From assembly GCA_023411375.1 (NCBI GenBank), contig JAEYOW010000044.1:186001-250000 (forward strand): DNA of 64,000 nt, in the 5' to 3' direction. The notes under the pieces were generated by a model. The model searched no databases. It was given only the letters and a program-made list of their open reading frames with translations, and was not told the DNA's origin. Below are positions 50,009 to 57,725 of this stretch, piece after piece. The position numbers and the translations under genes are program-made. This DNA comes from Bacillota bacterium (GTDB taxonomy: Bacteria; Bacillota; Clostridia; Christensenellales; Aristaeellaceae). Numbering within the stretch: position 1 is the first letter of the stretch; every line of letters starts with the position of its first letter.

Positions 50009-50932
50009 ATGAAGACGCTCAGCGTTATCGTGCCCTGCTATAACGAGCAGGAATCCGTTCCCCTGTTTTACGAGGCGTTCATCAAGGAAACGGCCGATAT
50101 GCCGGTTGCGTTTGAGTTTCTTTTTGTGGACGACGGCAGCGGCGACAATACCCTTAATGCGTTCCGCGCGCTAAGGGAGCGCGACCCGCGCGTCCACTAT
50201 ATCAGCTTTTCGCGCAACTTTGGCAAGGAGAGCGCGATGTTTGCGGGCATGGAAGCCGCGCAGGGAGATTATGTGGCCATTATGGACGTGGACTTACAGG
50301 ATCCCCCATCCCTGCTGCCGGAAATGCTCAGAGGCATTGAGGAGGACGGGTACGACTGCGTTGCTACGCGCCGCGTGACCCGCAAGGGCGAGCCAAAGGT
50401 GCGCAGCTTTTTTGCGCGGGCGTTTTACCGGCTGATTAACAAAATCAGCAAAACCGAGATTGTGGACGGAGCGCGCGATTTCCGGCTGATGACGAGGCAG
50501 ATGGTGGACAGCATTTTAAGTCTGAAAGAGGTCAGCCGCTTTTCCAAAGGAATTTTCAGCTGGGTGGGTTACCGGACCAAGTGGCTTGAGTATGAAAACG
50601 TCGAGCGCGTGGCGGGAGAGACAAAATGGTCGTTTTGGAAGCTGTTGATTTACTCCATCGACGGTATTATCGGGTTTTCCACGGCCCCGCTGGCCATCGC
50701 GTCGGTGGTGGGCGTGCTGTTTTGCATACTCGCCTTTGTATTGATATTATACTTTTTCCTTAAAACCCTGATTTGGGGTGACCCGGTAGCGGGCTTTCCT
50801 GCGATGATCTGCATTGTCCTGCTGCTGGGGGGCATTCAGTTGTTCTGCGTGGGTATCCTGGGCCAGTACCTGAGCAAAACCTATCTGGAAACAAAAAAGC
50901 GCCCCATTTATATCGCGAGAGAGCGCGTTTGA
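50009..50932 (+). CDS. Family 2 glycosyltransferase (GtrB/DPM1-like)
   Basis: A 307-residue membrane glycosyltransferase. The GT-A core has VIVPCYNEQES (about 6-16), FLFVDDGSGDNT and the DxD-type MDVDLQDPP (about 91-99). Two C-terminal helices (about 230-255 and 265-290) anchor it. GtrB/DPM1-like enzymes load sugars onto undecaprenyl phosphate. ATG 50009 is preferred because AAAGGA is 8 bases upstream; ATG 50003 is too close. A GtrA gene lies at 36739 but is not adjacent. Ends 6 bp from the converging apbE. Confidence 0.88.
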   Translation: MKTLSVIVPCYNEQESVPLFYEAFIKETADMPVAFEFLFVDDGSGDNTLNAFRALRERDPRVHYISFSRNFGKESAMFAGMEAAQGDYVAIMDVDLQDPPSLLPEMLRGIEEDGYDCVATRRVTRKGEPKVRSFFARAFYRLINKISKTEIVDGARDFRLMTRQMVDSILSLKEVSRFSKGIFSWVGYRTKWLEYENVERVAGETKWSFWKLLIYSIDGIIGFSTAPLAIASVVGVLFCILAFVLILYFFLKTLIWGDPVAGFPAMICIVLLLGGIQLFCVGILGQYLSKTYLETKKRPIYIARERV

Positions 50933-50937
50933 GAAAG

Positions 50938-51981
50938 CTAAAGGCCGCCGCTTTTTACAACGCTGCCGTCGGGCAGCACCCATACGGCTTCCACCCCGGC
51001 AAGCGTTTGTAACAGCGCTTGCCCTTTTTGTACCGGCAGCGTAAACAGCGCGGTGGAAAGCGCGTCCGCAAGGCCGCCGTCCTCTGTGACGACGGAGACG
51101 GACAACAGGTAATCCGCGGGCATAAGCGTGTCCGGGTCTATGATGTGGTGGTAGGGCTTGCCATCCACCGTATAAAAGCGCTGGTAGCTGCCGCTGGTTA
51201 CAAGCGATTGATCGCGCAACTCCAGCACCAACAGCGCCTGCTGCTGGGAGGCTAGGTCGGGATTTTGGATGGCTGTGCGGTAGGCGCTGCCGTCCCCGCG
51301 AAGGCCGATGGAGCGCACATTGCCGCCGATGGATAGAAGCGCGCTTGTGACCCCGTTTTCGATAAGCGTCCGCGCGACGCGCTCCGTCGCGTAGCCTTTG
51401 GCGACCGCGCCCACATCCAGCCTGAGGCCAGGGTCGGAAAAAAAGACGGTGCCGTTTTGCGCGTCCAGCACAAGGTCATTCATATCCATATGGAGCGCGG
51501 CATCCCTGAGGGCCACGGAGTACGGCAGCGCCGCGTTTTCCGGATGATCAAGGCCGAATTCGCGCGCGTCATGCCACAGGGACAGCACGCTTCCCATGGC
51601 GATGTTCGTGCGCCCGCCCGTCAGCTGGTGCATCTCTTTGGAAAACAGTAGCAAATCCATCGTCCGCTTGTCCACGCTTACAGGCGAAAGGGGCGCCAGG
51701 CGGTTTAGCTCGCATAGGCTTACCACGTCCGCGTACTCGTGGTAGATGTCATAAAGCTTGTGATATAAAACCAGTTGCTCGTGCGCGAGGCCCAGCCAGG
51801 CGTCCGCCTGCTCCTTGCTGGTTGCGTAGACAATAACGCGGGAGTAGGTATCGAACACGTCAAAAAAGGAAGCCTCGTAGCGGCTGGGCGCCGCTGAGGC
51901 GCAAGAGGATAGAAGACAGGGCGTTAACGCGAGTAAAAGCGCGAGAAGGGCCGCGCTTGGGCGGGCTTGTCGATTGATCAT
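50938..51981 (-). CDS. apbE: FAD:protein FMN transferase (ApbE)
   Basis: A 347-residue lipoprotein. MINRQARPSAALLALLLALTP has a signal peptide with a lipobox at LLSSC. ApbE blocks include LRLDVGAVAKGYATERV, SIGGNVRSIG, GKPYHHIIDPDT and VVTEDGGLADALSTALF. It attaches FMN to a Thr of target membrane flavoproteins such as Rnf or Nqr subunits. No such target is in the window. GGAGGGACGG precedes ATG 51981; the frame upstream to 52122 lies in the MATE gene region. Confidence 0.92.
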   Translation of the reverse strand: MINRQARPSAALLALLLALTPCLLSSCASAAPSRYEASFFDVFDTYSRVIVYATSKEQADAWLGLAHEQLVLYHKLYDIYHEYADVVSLCELNRLAPLSPVSVDKRTMDLLLFSKEMHQLTGGRTNIAMGSVLSLWHDAREFGLDHPENAALPYSVALRDAALHMDMNDLVLDAQNGTVFFSDPGLRLDVGAVAKGYATERVARTLIENGVTSALLSIGGNVRSIGLRGDGSAYRTAIQNPDLASQQQALLVLELRDQSLVTSGSYQRFYTVDGKPYHHIIDPDTLMPADYLLSVSVVTEDGGLADALSTALFTLPVQKGQALLQTLAGVEAVWVLPDGSVVKSGGL

Positions 51982-52046
51982 GGCCGTCCCTCCGTTCCAG
52001 CGGATTGTAGCATGCGGGAAGCGGACAGTCAACCGAAGGTTTTGGG

Positions 52047-53405
52047 TTATTCCGCCGGGCTGGCGCACCCGGCGCGGCAGAGTGCCGACCGCTTGTAGCA
52101 CACCGTGAGCAGCGCGCTGCATAAAATCCAGCCCATGGGGTAGGCGATAGCCACGAAAAAGAACGAATTGCCCAAAAGCCTTACAATATAAAGATAAAGC
52201 TGACGGAAAACAACGAATGACAGCAGCATGATTACCATCGGCACCTTTGCGTTGCCGACGCCTCTGAGCGCTCCCGCAAATATCTGGTTAAAGCAGGTGG
52301 TAATGTAGAAGGGAGAGATGAGGATAATGAAGCGCGCACCGTACTCAATAACCTCCGGGTCCGGGGTAAAGAGCGACAGCAGCGGGCGGGCGCAAAGCAT
52401 GAGCAGGACGCTAAGCGCCGCGGTGATGATCAGCGACATGACCAGCGCCTGACGCGCGCCGCTTCGCGCACGGGCGGTTTTACCCGCGCCAAAGTTCTGC
52501 CCGACAAACGTGGTGGAGGCTAGCGCGATGGATTGCAGCGGAATCAGGATAAAAACGTCCAGCTTGTTATAGCTTGACCAGCCCGCCATGCACGCCGAGC
52601 CGAAAAAATTGATGTAGGATTGCACAAAGACGTTGGAAAAGGACGTGATGGCCTGCTGCACGCCGGAGGGAAGGCCGATGGACAGGATGTGGGAAAGGGT
52701 ATCGCGGCGAATGCGAAGCTCGCGCCAGCGGATGCCGTAGGGCGTATGATCATGCGTGAGGACAAAAAGGACCAGCAAAGCGGAAAGAAACTGCGAGAGA
52801 ATCGTCGCGTAGGCAACTCCCGCAACGCCCATCCGGAAGCGGATGACGAAAAGGAGATCAAGCACGGTGTTGATCACGGCGGAAAAGCAAAGAAAATAGA
52901 GCGGACGGCGGGAATCGCCCACCGCGCGCAGAATACCGGAACCCATGTTGTACACCAGCAGTCCGGAGACGCCGGCAAAGTAAATGGTCAGGTACTCCTG
53001 CGCCTGATAAAACACGTCCTCCGGCGTCGCCATCAGGCGAAGCATCGGCGGCACGATCAAAATACCGGCGAACGTGGCGGCCACGGACATGATCAGCGTG
53101 ACGGCGATGGTGGTATGCACCGCGTTGTGGAGCCGCTGATGGTCGTGCGCGCCATAGCACTGTGAAATGACGACGCTTGCGCCTGTGGCAAGCCCGGCGC
53201 ACAGCCCGACCAGCATATTGATGATGCTGGACGTGCTGCCTACGGCGGCCAGCGCCTCCTTGCCCACAAACCGTCCAACGACGATGGTGTCCACCGTGTT
53301 ATACAGCTGCTGAAACAACAGCCCGATCGCCATGGGGATGGAGAATTGCACCAATTGTTTCCAAATGACGCCCGCAGTCATGTCGGAGTCGCCATGCTTT
53401 AACAA
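52047..53405 (-). CDS. MATE-family efflux transporter
   Basis: A 452-residue membrane protein with twelve helices. The family opening is WKQLVQFSIPMAIGLLFQQLYNTVDTIVVG, and the second half starts near ALASTTFVGQNFGAG. MATE proteins export drugs or metabolites using Na+ or H+. The TTG at 53405 gives the listed length; ATG 53381 (MTAGVIWK) is also plausible and would drop eight residues. Neither has an ideal ribosome site. It is transcribed away from the small membrane protein at 53622. Confidence 0.9.
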   Translation of the reverse strand: MLKHGDSDMTAGVIWKQLVQFSIPMAIGLLFQQLYNTVDTIVVGRFVGKEALAAVGSTSSIINMLVGLCAGLATGASVVISQCYGAHDHQRLHNAVHTTIAVTLIMSVAATFAGILIVPPMLRLMATPEDVFYQAQEYLTIYFAGVSGLLVYNMGSGILRAVGDSRRPLYFLCFSAVINTVLDLLFVIRFRMGVAGVAYATILSQFLSALLVLFVLTHDHTPYGIRWRELRIRRDTLSHILSIGLPSGVQQAITSFSNVFVQSYINFFGSACMAGWSSYNKLDVFILIPLQSIALASTTFVGQNFGAGKTARARSGARQALVMSLIITAALSVLLMLCARPLLSLFTPDPEVIEYGARFIILISPFYITTCFNQIFAGALRGVGNAKVPMVIMLLSFVVFRQLYLYIVRLLGNSFFFVAIAYPMGWILCSALLTVCYKRSALCRAGCASPAE

Positions 53406-53541
53406 TCTACCCGTAAAAACGCCTCCCGAACGCTTTTTCTCAATAGGATAAGACCCAGGTTAAAGGATAGCACAACGCGGGGGGAAGGTCAAACGGGGGG
53501 AGGGGGACAATTGCTGTAAGTGGATTTCGAAAAGTTAGCGC

Positions 53542-53570
53542 TTGACACTCCCCGTCCCCGCCCGTATACT
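53542..53570 (+). promoter_or_regulatory. Promoter of small membrane protein
   Basis: Consensus TTGACA (53542-53547), 17-bp spacer, TATACT (53565-53570). Confidence 0.75.
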
Positions 53571-53621
53571 GAAAGCAGAGCATCCGGGTGGAGCGGAAAA
53601 AAGAAAAAAGGGGGAAGCAGC

Positions 53622-54056
53622 ATGAGGACATTCCTGAAGGTTTTATCCATACTTCTTATCATCGGAGCGGCGATTTCCATTGTTCTTGGCGTTGTGACCA
53701 TAGGCGGCGGAGGGGTAATTGCCGGGCTTGGGGGTTACGGCAACATGGGGCTGACGGCGGATGAGAGCTTCGGCGCGGCGTTGGTTGGCGGCGTGGCGGT
53801 CGTCATGGGCATTTTTCTGATTCTGTCCGCCGCGTTTAACCTGATTACGGGCATTTTCGGCATTATCGGCGCGAACGGCGGAACCGGCAAGCTGAAGGCG
53901 GCGCTGGTAATGGGTTGGATTTCACTCGTGCTCAGCGTGATCGGCGCGATTGTCTCCCTGTCGGGGGATAACGGGTTTATAAACGCGCTGCTACAGGTGA
54001 TTTTGCCGCTGCTGTTTGTGATAGCCGCGACCAATGTGAAAAAGGAACAAGCCTGA
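53622..54056 (+). CDS. Small four-helix membrane protein
   Basis: A 144-residue protein with hydrophobic helices around 4-28, 43-70, 82-106 and 112-132, joined by Gly-rich loops. It resembles DUF4064-like small membrane proteins but the family is uncertain. No catalytic motif is visible. AGGGGG lies 6 bases before ATG 53622; an earlier in-frame start at 53520 falls within the promoter. A 30-bp palindrome follows the gene. Confidence 0.65.
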   Translation: MRTFLKVLSILLIIGAAISIVLGVVTIGGGGVIAGLGGYGNMGLTADESFGAALVGGVAVVMGIFLILSAAFNLITGIFGIIGANGGTGKLKAALVMGWISLVLSVIGAIVSLSGDNGFINALLQVILPLLFVIAATNVKKEQA

Positions 54057-54095
54057 TGGTTCGTGTGTAAAGCGTAGGGTTTCTGGGTAAAGGAA

Positions 54096-54130
54096 CAGGG
54101 CCGCCAATACGTATTGGCGGCCCTGTTTGC
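54096..54130. terminator. Perfect 30-bp palindrome after small membrane protein gene
   Basis: CAGGGCCGCCAATAC is followed immediately by its reverse complement (54111-54125), then TTTGC. It may end transcription, though the T-run is short. Confidence 0.5.
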
Positions 54131-54160
54131 ATGTGCGCAGGGTAAGGCATTGTTAAGGGA

Positions 54161-54189
54161 TTGCCCGCATCAAAAAACTGAGCTATAAT
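54161..54189 (+). promoter_or_regulatory. Promoter of CmpB-like gene
   Basis: TTGCCC (54161-54166), 17-bp spacer, TATAAT (54184-54189). Confidence 0.65.
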
Positions 54190-54215
54190 ATCGGCACACA
54201 AAGGAGGAAGCGCCC

Positions 54216-54995
54216 GTGCGAATGGAATTGGAAAACTGGTTTCTATTGTTTTTCATATGCTCTGTGCTGGGCTGGCTGATGGAGGTGCTTTGCAAGCTGG
54301 TACAGTTCAGGCGCTTTATCAACCGGGGGTTTCTGATCGGCCCATACTGTCCGATTTACGGCTTTGGCGCGGTGCTGGTTACGGCGCTGCTGTCGCGCTA
54401 CGCGGGCGAGCCGCTTGCGGTGTTCGCGCTGGCGATGGTGGTCTGCGGAACGCTGGAATATATGACCGGCTATCTGATGGAAAAGCTCTTTCACGCGCGA
54501 TGGTGGGATTACAGCCAAAAACGTTTCAACCTTAACGGCCGCGTCTGCGCGGATACGCTGATTCCCTTCGGAATGCTGGGCCTTTTAATGGTATATGGCG
54601 TTAAGCCTCTTTTGTTCAGCTGGTTCTCAGCGTTTTCGCAGGGCGCGCTTGATGCGCTGTGCGCGTGCCTGCTTGCGCTGATGCTGATGGATGCGGCGGT
54701 ATCCACTAGCGTGCTGGGAAAGATTCGCAAAACGGCAAACCTGTCCGGCGGGGATGATACCGAGTCCATCACCAGAAGCGTGCGCGAGGCGCTCGCGCGC
54801 CAATCCGCGCTAATACGCCGCACGCTGCGCGCCTTCCCCTATGCGAAGCTTTATAATACCCGCCTTGCCGCGGACATAAAGAAAAAGCGCTCGGCCCTCC
54901 GGGAGGAACTCAAAGAAAAGAAAAAGCGGCTCCACAACGAAATCAACCGCCGCGAAGAAAAGCTGCGCGAGGATTTGCGCGCGCTGCGAAAGTAA
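54216..54995 (+). CDS. CmpB-like putative ABC transporter membrane protein
   Basis: A 259-residue protein with five or six helices in its first 175 residues. The opening FFICSVLGWLMEVL and the segments GFLIGPYCPIYGFGAVLV and EKLFHARWWDYSQKRFNLNGRVC identify the CmpB/DUF1113 family, often annotated as a putative ABC permease without proof. The C-terminal 50 residues are a charged coiled coil. GTG 54216 is chosen since GGAGG is 8 bases upstream; ATG 54222 is possible. A terminator follows. Confidence 0.75.
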   Translation: MRMELENWFLLFFICSVLGWLMEVLCKLVQFRRFINRGFLIGPYCPIYGFGAVLVTALLSRYAGEPLAVFALAMVVCGTLEYMTGYLMEKLFHARWWDYSQKRFNLNGRVCADTLIPFGMLGLLMVYGVKPLLFSWFSAFSQGALDALCACLLALMLMDAAVSTSVLGKIRKTANLSGGDDTESITRSVREALARQSALIRRTLRAFPYAKLYNTRLAADIKKKRSALREELKEKKKRLHNEINRREEKLREDLRALRK

Positions 54996-55009
54996 CGGAA
55001 TATGGACGG

Positions 55010-55049
55010 GCGGGCAGGGGCGTACGCCCAGCCCGCTTCGCTGTTTTTT
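55010..55049 (+). terminator. Terminator after CmpB-like gene
   Basis: GCGGGC pairs with GCCCGC and an inner GGCG/CGCC pair is present; TTCGCTGTTTTTT follows. Confidence 0.7.
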
Positions 55050-55058
55050 GAAAGCACC

Positions 55059-55748
55059 TTACCGCGAAAGCGCTTTTTTCCTTTTTGGGCAAGGATTTTG
55101 TTTGCCGCTCATCCGCCTCCGGCCCGCCGTTTGTATCCAGTCGATCAATAGCGAGGATACCGTAACCGTGATCAGCGAGTAGGCGATGCGGGACAGCGGT
55201 ATGTAGCTGAGCGACAAAAGCAGCACCGTCAAATCCGTCGCAAGATAGGCTTTTGAGAGCTTGCACCCCGTCTTTTTCGCGACCACCAGCGCCAGCGCGT
55301 CGTCCCCTCCGCTGGAACCGCCCTGACGCACCACGAGGCCAACGCCGACGCCTACGCACAATCCGCCCAGCAGCGCCGCCGCCAGCGGCAGCGACGTCAG
55401 ATCCGGCAGCAGGGGCGCAAACAGCTCAAACAACCGTAAAAAGCCCGACACACCCAGCGTGGAAACAACCGACAGCCTTAGAAAATCACCGCCCAGGTAC
55501 CGCCAGCCCAGCGCGTAACAGGCCGCGTCCAGCACGGGCGACGCCAGCCATGGTGGGATGCCCAGATGATGGTTAAGCAGCAGCACCATACCCAGCACGC
55601 CGCCCTCTGTAATGCCGACGCGCCTGTGGATGTTGTATAGCCCAAAAGCCAAAATACATGTGCCGAGCAGAAGCGCCGCGACGCGGCGCGCGGGTAGCAG
55701 CTTTTTTAAGTGGTTTCGTTCACGCCGGATGAGTTTTCCAAGGTTCAT
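55059..55748 (-). CDS. YitT-like membrane protein
   Basis: A 229-residue membrane protein with five helices. FGLYNIHRRVGITEGGVLGMVLLLNHHLGIPP and GGSSGGDDALALVVAKKTG are YitT (DUF161) signatures. The usual C-terminal DUF2179 domain is absent, so it is a short form. YitT proteins have no firm function. MNLGKLIRRE at 55748 is chosen after AGGAGCG. Its promoter has MerR-type geometry and points to control by the divergent MerR protein. Confidence 0.78.
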   Translation of the reverse strand: MNLGKLIRRERNHLKKLLPARRVAALLLGTCILAFGLYNIHRRVGITEGGVLGMVLLLNHHLGIPPWLASPVLDAACYALGWRYLGGDFLRLSVVSTLGVSGFLRLFELFAPLLPDLTSLPLAAALLGGLCVGVGVGLVVRQGGSSGGDDALALVVAKKTGCKLSKAYLATDLTVLLLSLSYIPLSRIAYSLITVTVSSLLIDWIQTAGRRRMSGKQNPCPKRKKALSR

Positions 55749-55788
55749 AAAGCACGCTCCTGTTTGATTACAGCGGGTTTGCATCCGC

Positions 55789-55817
55789 TGTACAGGCAGT
55801 ATAAACCCTGGTATAAT
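55789..55817 (+). promoter_or_regulatory. Promoter of the MerR-family gene
   Basis: TGTACA (55789-55794), 17-bp spacer, TATAAT (55812-55817). The -10 lies inside the dyad proposed as operator. Confidence 0.5.
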
Positions 55818-55828
55818 ACCAAGGTCAA
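55798..55828 (-). promoter_or_regulatory. MerR-type promoter of the YitT-like gene
   Basis: On minus TTGACC (55828-55823), a 19-bp spacer and TATACT (55803-55798). The spacer contains the dyad TTGGTAT/ATACCAG. A 19-bp spacer with a central dyad is typical of MerR-activated promoters. Confidence 0.68.
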
Positions 55829-55874
55829 TAGCGGGAGTTCCGGCTTGCGTTTAAACAAAGCGGGGGGATTTGCC

Positions 55875-56678
55875 ATGAAAAACGATTATACCATTCATGA
55901 AATCGCGAAGCTGTACGCAATCAGCACGGATGCCCTGCGGTATTATGAGCGTCTGGGCCTGATCACGCCCAGGCGCGGGGAAAACGGCTACCGCCTGTAT
56001 AGCCTGCGGGATATCTATCGCCTGACGATTATCCGGGATCTCAGGCAGCTTGGTTTTTCCATGGAAAGCATCCGCGAATATCTGGAGGACCTCAGCCTGG
56101 ATAATACGCTGGCACTTTTACGGGATGAAGAGAAGTTGATTGAAGCGCGCCAGCGCGAGCTTCGATTAGCGCGGCGGGCAATCCGCCGGCGAATGCGGTT
56201 TCTATCCGGCTGTGCAAAGACGCAGACGGATGAGCTTATCGTGAGGCGCCTTCCCCAACGCCCCTGCGTCAGGTTCAACGCGGATATCCGGCGGGATGAG
56301 GAGGTGGACCTGGCTGTGAAAAAGTTGCATAACCGGCATGCGGACACCATCCGCGACCTGGGCGGGCAGGCCATCGGGGCCAGCATGCGCCGCGAGGATA
56401 TAGACGGGGGGATTTACGGCTTGTATCATGCCGTTTTTTTTCTGCTGGAGGACGGGGATAAGGCCCCTGATTTTTGGCTGCCCGGCGGCGACTACGCCTG
56501 CCTGCTCTACCGTGGCGGCTACCGCCAGCTGGCGCCGCGGGTGCGGCAGCTCCTGGACGGGGCTATGTCCGCCGGGCGCGCCCCTGTTGAGGACGTGCTG
56601 GAACTGTACCATATCGACAACCGCCATACTCTGCGCGAGTACGAGTTCCTGACGGAGCTACAGGTAAGGCTTAGCTAA
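55875..56678 (+). CDS. MerR-family transcriptional regulator
   Basis: A 267-residue regulator. The N-terminal winged helix reads YTIHEIAKLYAISTDALRYYERLG with the family RYYE motif, followed by YRLYSLRDIYRLTIIRDLRQLGFS. A coiled coil links to a C-terminal effector domain of about 150 residues that may bind small molecules like BltR/BmrR. The start ATG 55875 has GGGGGG upstream. It is divergent from the YitT-like gene, whose promoter it likely twists and activates. The effector is unknown. Confidence 0.88.
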   Translation: MKNDYTIHEIAKLYAISTDALRYYERLGLITPRRGENGYRLYSLRDIYRLTIIRDLRQLGFSMESIREYLEDLSLDNTLALLRDEEKLIEARQRELRLARRAIRRRMRFLSGCAKTQTDELIVRRLPQRPCVRFNADIRRDEEVDLAVKKLHNRHADTIRDLGGQAIGASMRREDIDGGIYGLYHAVFFLLEDGDKAPDFWLPGGDYACLLYRGGYRQLAPRVRQLLDGAMSAGRAPVEDVLELYHIDNRHTLREYEFLTELQVRLS

Positions 56679-56694
56679 TGGTGGGCGCGCCTCT

Positions 56695-57573
56695 TTAAGT
56701 AGAGGACTTCACCAGCTCGATAAAGTGCCGGCTGCCGATGCTGAGCGGATGCACCTTGGAATAGGCGAGACTGATGGTGGTGGTGACGCGCGGCTCGATA
56801 TCCAGCAGCACGATATCATCTCCAATCAGGCGCAGGGTAGGCTGTCGGGTGAGCAGTGCGATACCCATGCCCTTTCGGACAAGATCGACGATATTTTCCG
56901 CCCTGTGGCCTGTAAAAACTACCTGTGGCACAAAGCCCGCCTTGCGGCATTCCTGTACGCAGAGGGAATACATAAAGGTATCCTTGCCCAGCAAAATCAG
57001 CGGTTCGGCCTTTAACTGCTCCAGATGAAGCACCTTTTCACGGCTCAGGGGATGGTTGGGCGGCAGCAGCGCCGAGAGTGTGTCGGTGGTGTAGCGGACC
57101 TTATTAAACTCGTTGTCGCGGTCGTCCCACTCCCGGATGAAGGCGAGATCGCACTGGTTGGAGCGAAGCATTTTAGTCAGCTGATTGGAATCGGCCTCGA
57201 TAACGTCCAGCGTGAAGCGGGGATTTTCCTGCCGGAAGCGCATCATCACATCGGTAATGCGGTACTGGGTCATCACCGGAATGGAGCCGATACGGATGTT
57301 GCCATGCTCCGCGTTGACGGCATTGCCGATGGCGGTGGTGTATTCATAGCGGATGGCGGCGATCTGCCTGGCATAGGGAAGAAAAAGCTGGCCAAACCCG
57401 TTGAGGGTGACGCTGCGGGTGGTACGGTCAAAAAGCGGAACGCCCAGCTCCTTTTCCAGCGTTTTTAAGTGGCGGGAAAGGGAAGATTGGGATATAAAAA
57501 GCTGATCTGCGGCTTCCAGAAAATTGCATGTTTCAGCAAGTACGGAAAACTCACAGATATAATCGATCTCCAT
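56695..57573 (-). CDS. LysR-family transcriptional regulator
   Basis: A 292-residue LysR protein. The helix-turn-helix is NFLEAADQLFISQSSLSRHLKTLEKELGVPLF (about 18-50). The C-terminal two-lobe effector domain includes NIRIGSIPVMTQYRI and DLAFIREWDD. ATG 57573 (MEIDYICEF) follows AAGGAG. It is divergent from the ceramidase-like/dipeptide-transporter operon, and the shared gap contains a dyad, so it probably regulates that operon and itself. Effector unknown. Confidence 0.9.
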   Translation of the reverse strand: MEIDYICEFSVLAETCNFLEAADQLFISQSSLSRHLKTLEKELGVPLFDRTTRSVTLNGFGQLFLPYARQIAAIRYEYTTAIGNAVNAEHGNIRIGSIPVMTQYRITDVMMRFRQENPRFTLDVIEADSNQLTKMLRSNQCDLAFIREWDDRDNEFNKVRYTTDTLSALLPPNHPLSREKVLHLEQLKAEPLILLGKDTFMYSLCVQECRKAGFVPQVVFTGHRAENIVDLVRKGMGIALLTRQPTLRLIGDDIVLLDIEPRVTTTISLAYSKVHPLSIGSRHFIELVKSST

Positions 57574-57607
57574 ACATAGGCTCCTTTTCTGCAATAATTA
57601 GTTGGAT

Positions 57608-57630
57608 ATTTATGTTATAACAGCATAAAT
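57608..57630. promoter_or_regulatory. Candidate LysR operator dyad
   Basis: ATTTATG (57608-57614) and CATAAAT (57624-57630) are perfect inverted arms with a 9-base centre, located between divergent lysR and ceramidase-like genes. Confidence 0.55.
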
Positions 57631-57633
57631 CAT

Positions 57634-57699
57634 AGCGAAAAGCGGTTTGATTGTCAATAAGGCAGATGATATAGTTTGTACAGAAAGAGCGAAAAGCGG
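57634..57699 (+). repeat. 12-bp direct repeat flanking a promoter
   Basis: AGCGAAAAGCGG occurs at 57634-57645 and again at 57688-57699, one copy on each side of the promoter at 57647-57675. Confidence 0.65.
57647..57675 (+). promoter_or_regulatory. Promoter of the ceramidase-like operon
   Basis: TTGATT (57647-57652), 17-bp spacer, TATAGT (57670-57675). Confidence 0.6.
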
Positions 57700-57725
57700 C
57701 CGGATGAACCGGCTGTGGAGGGCGT

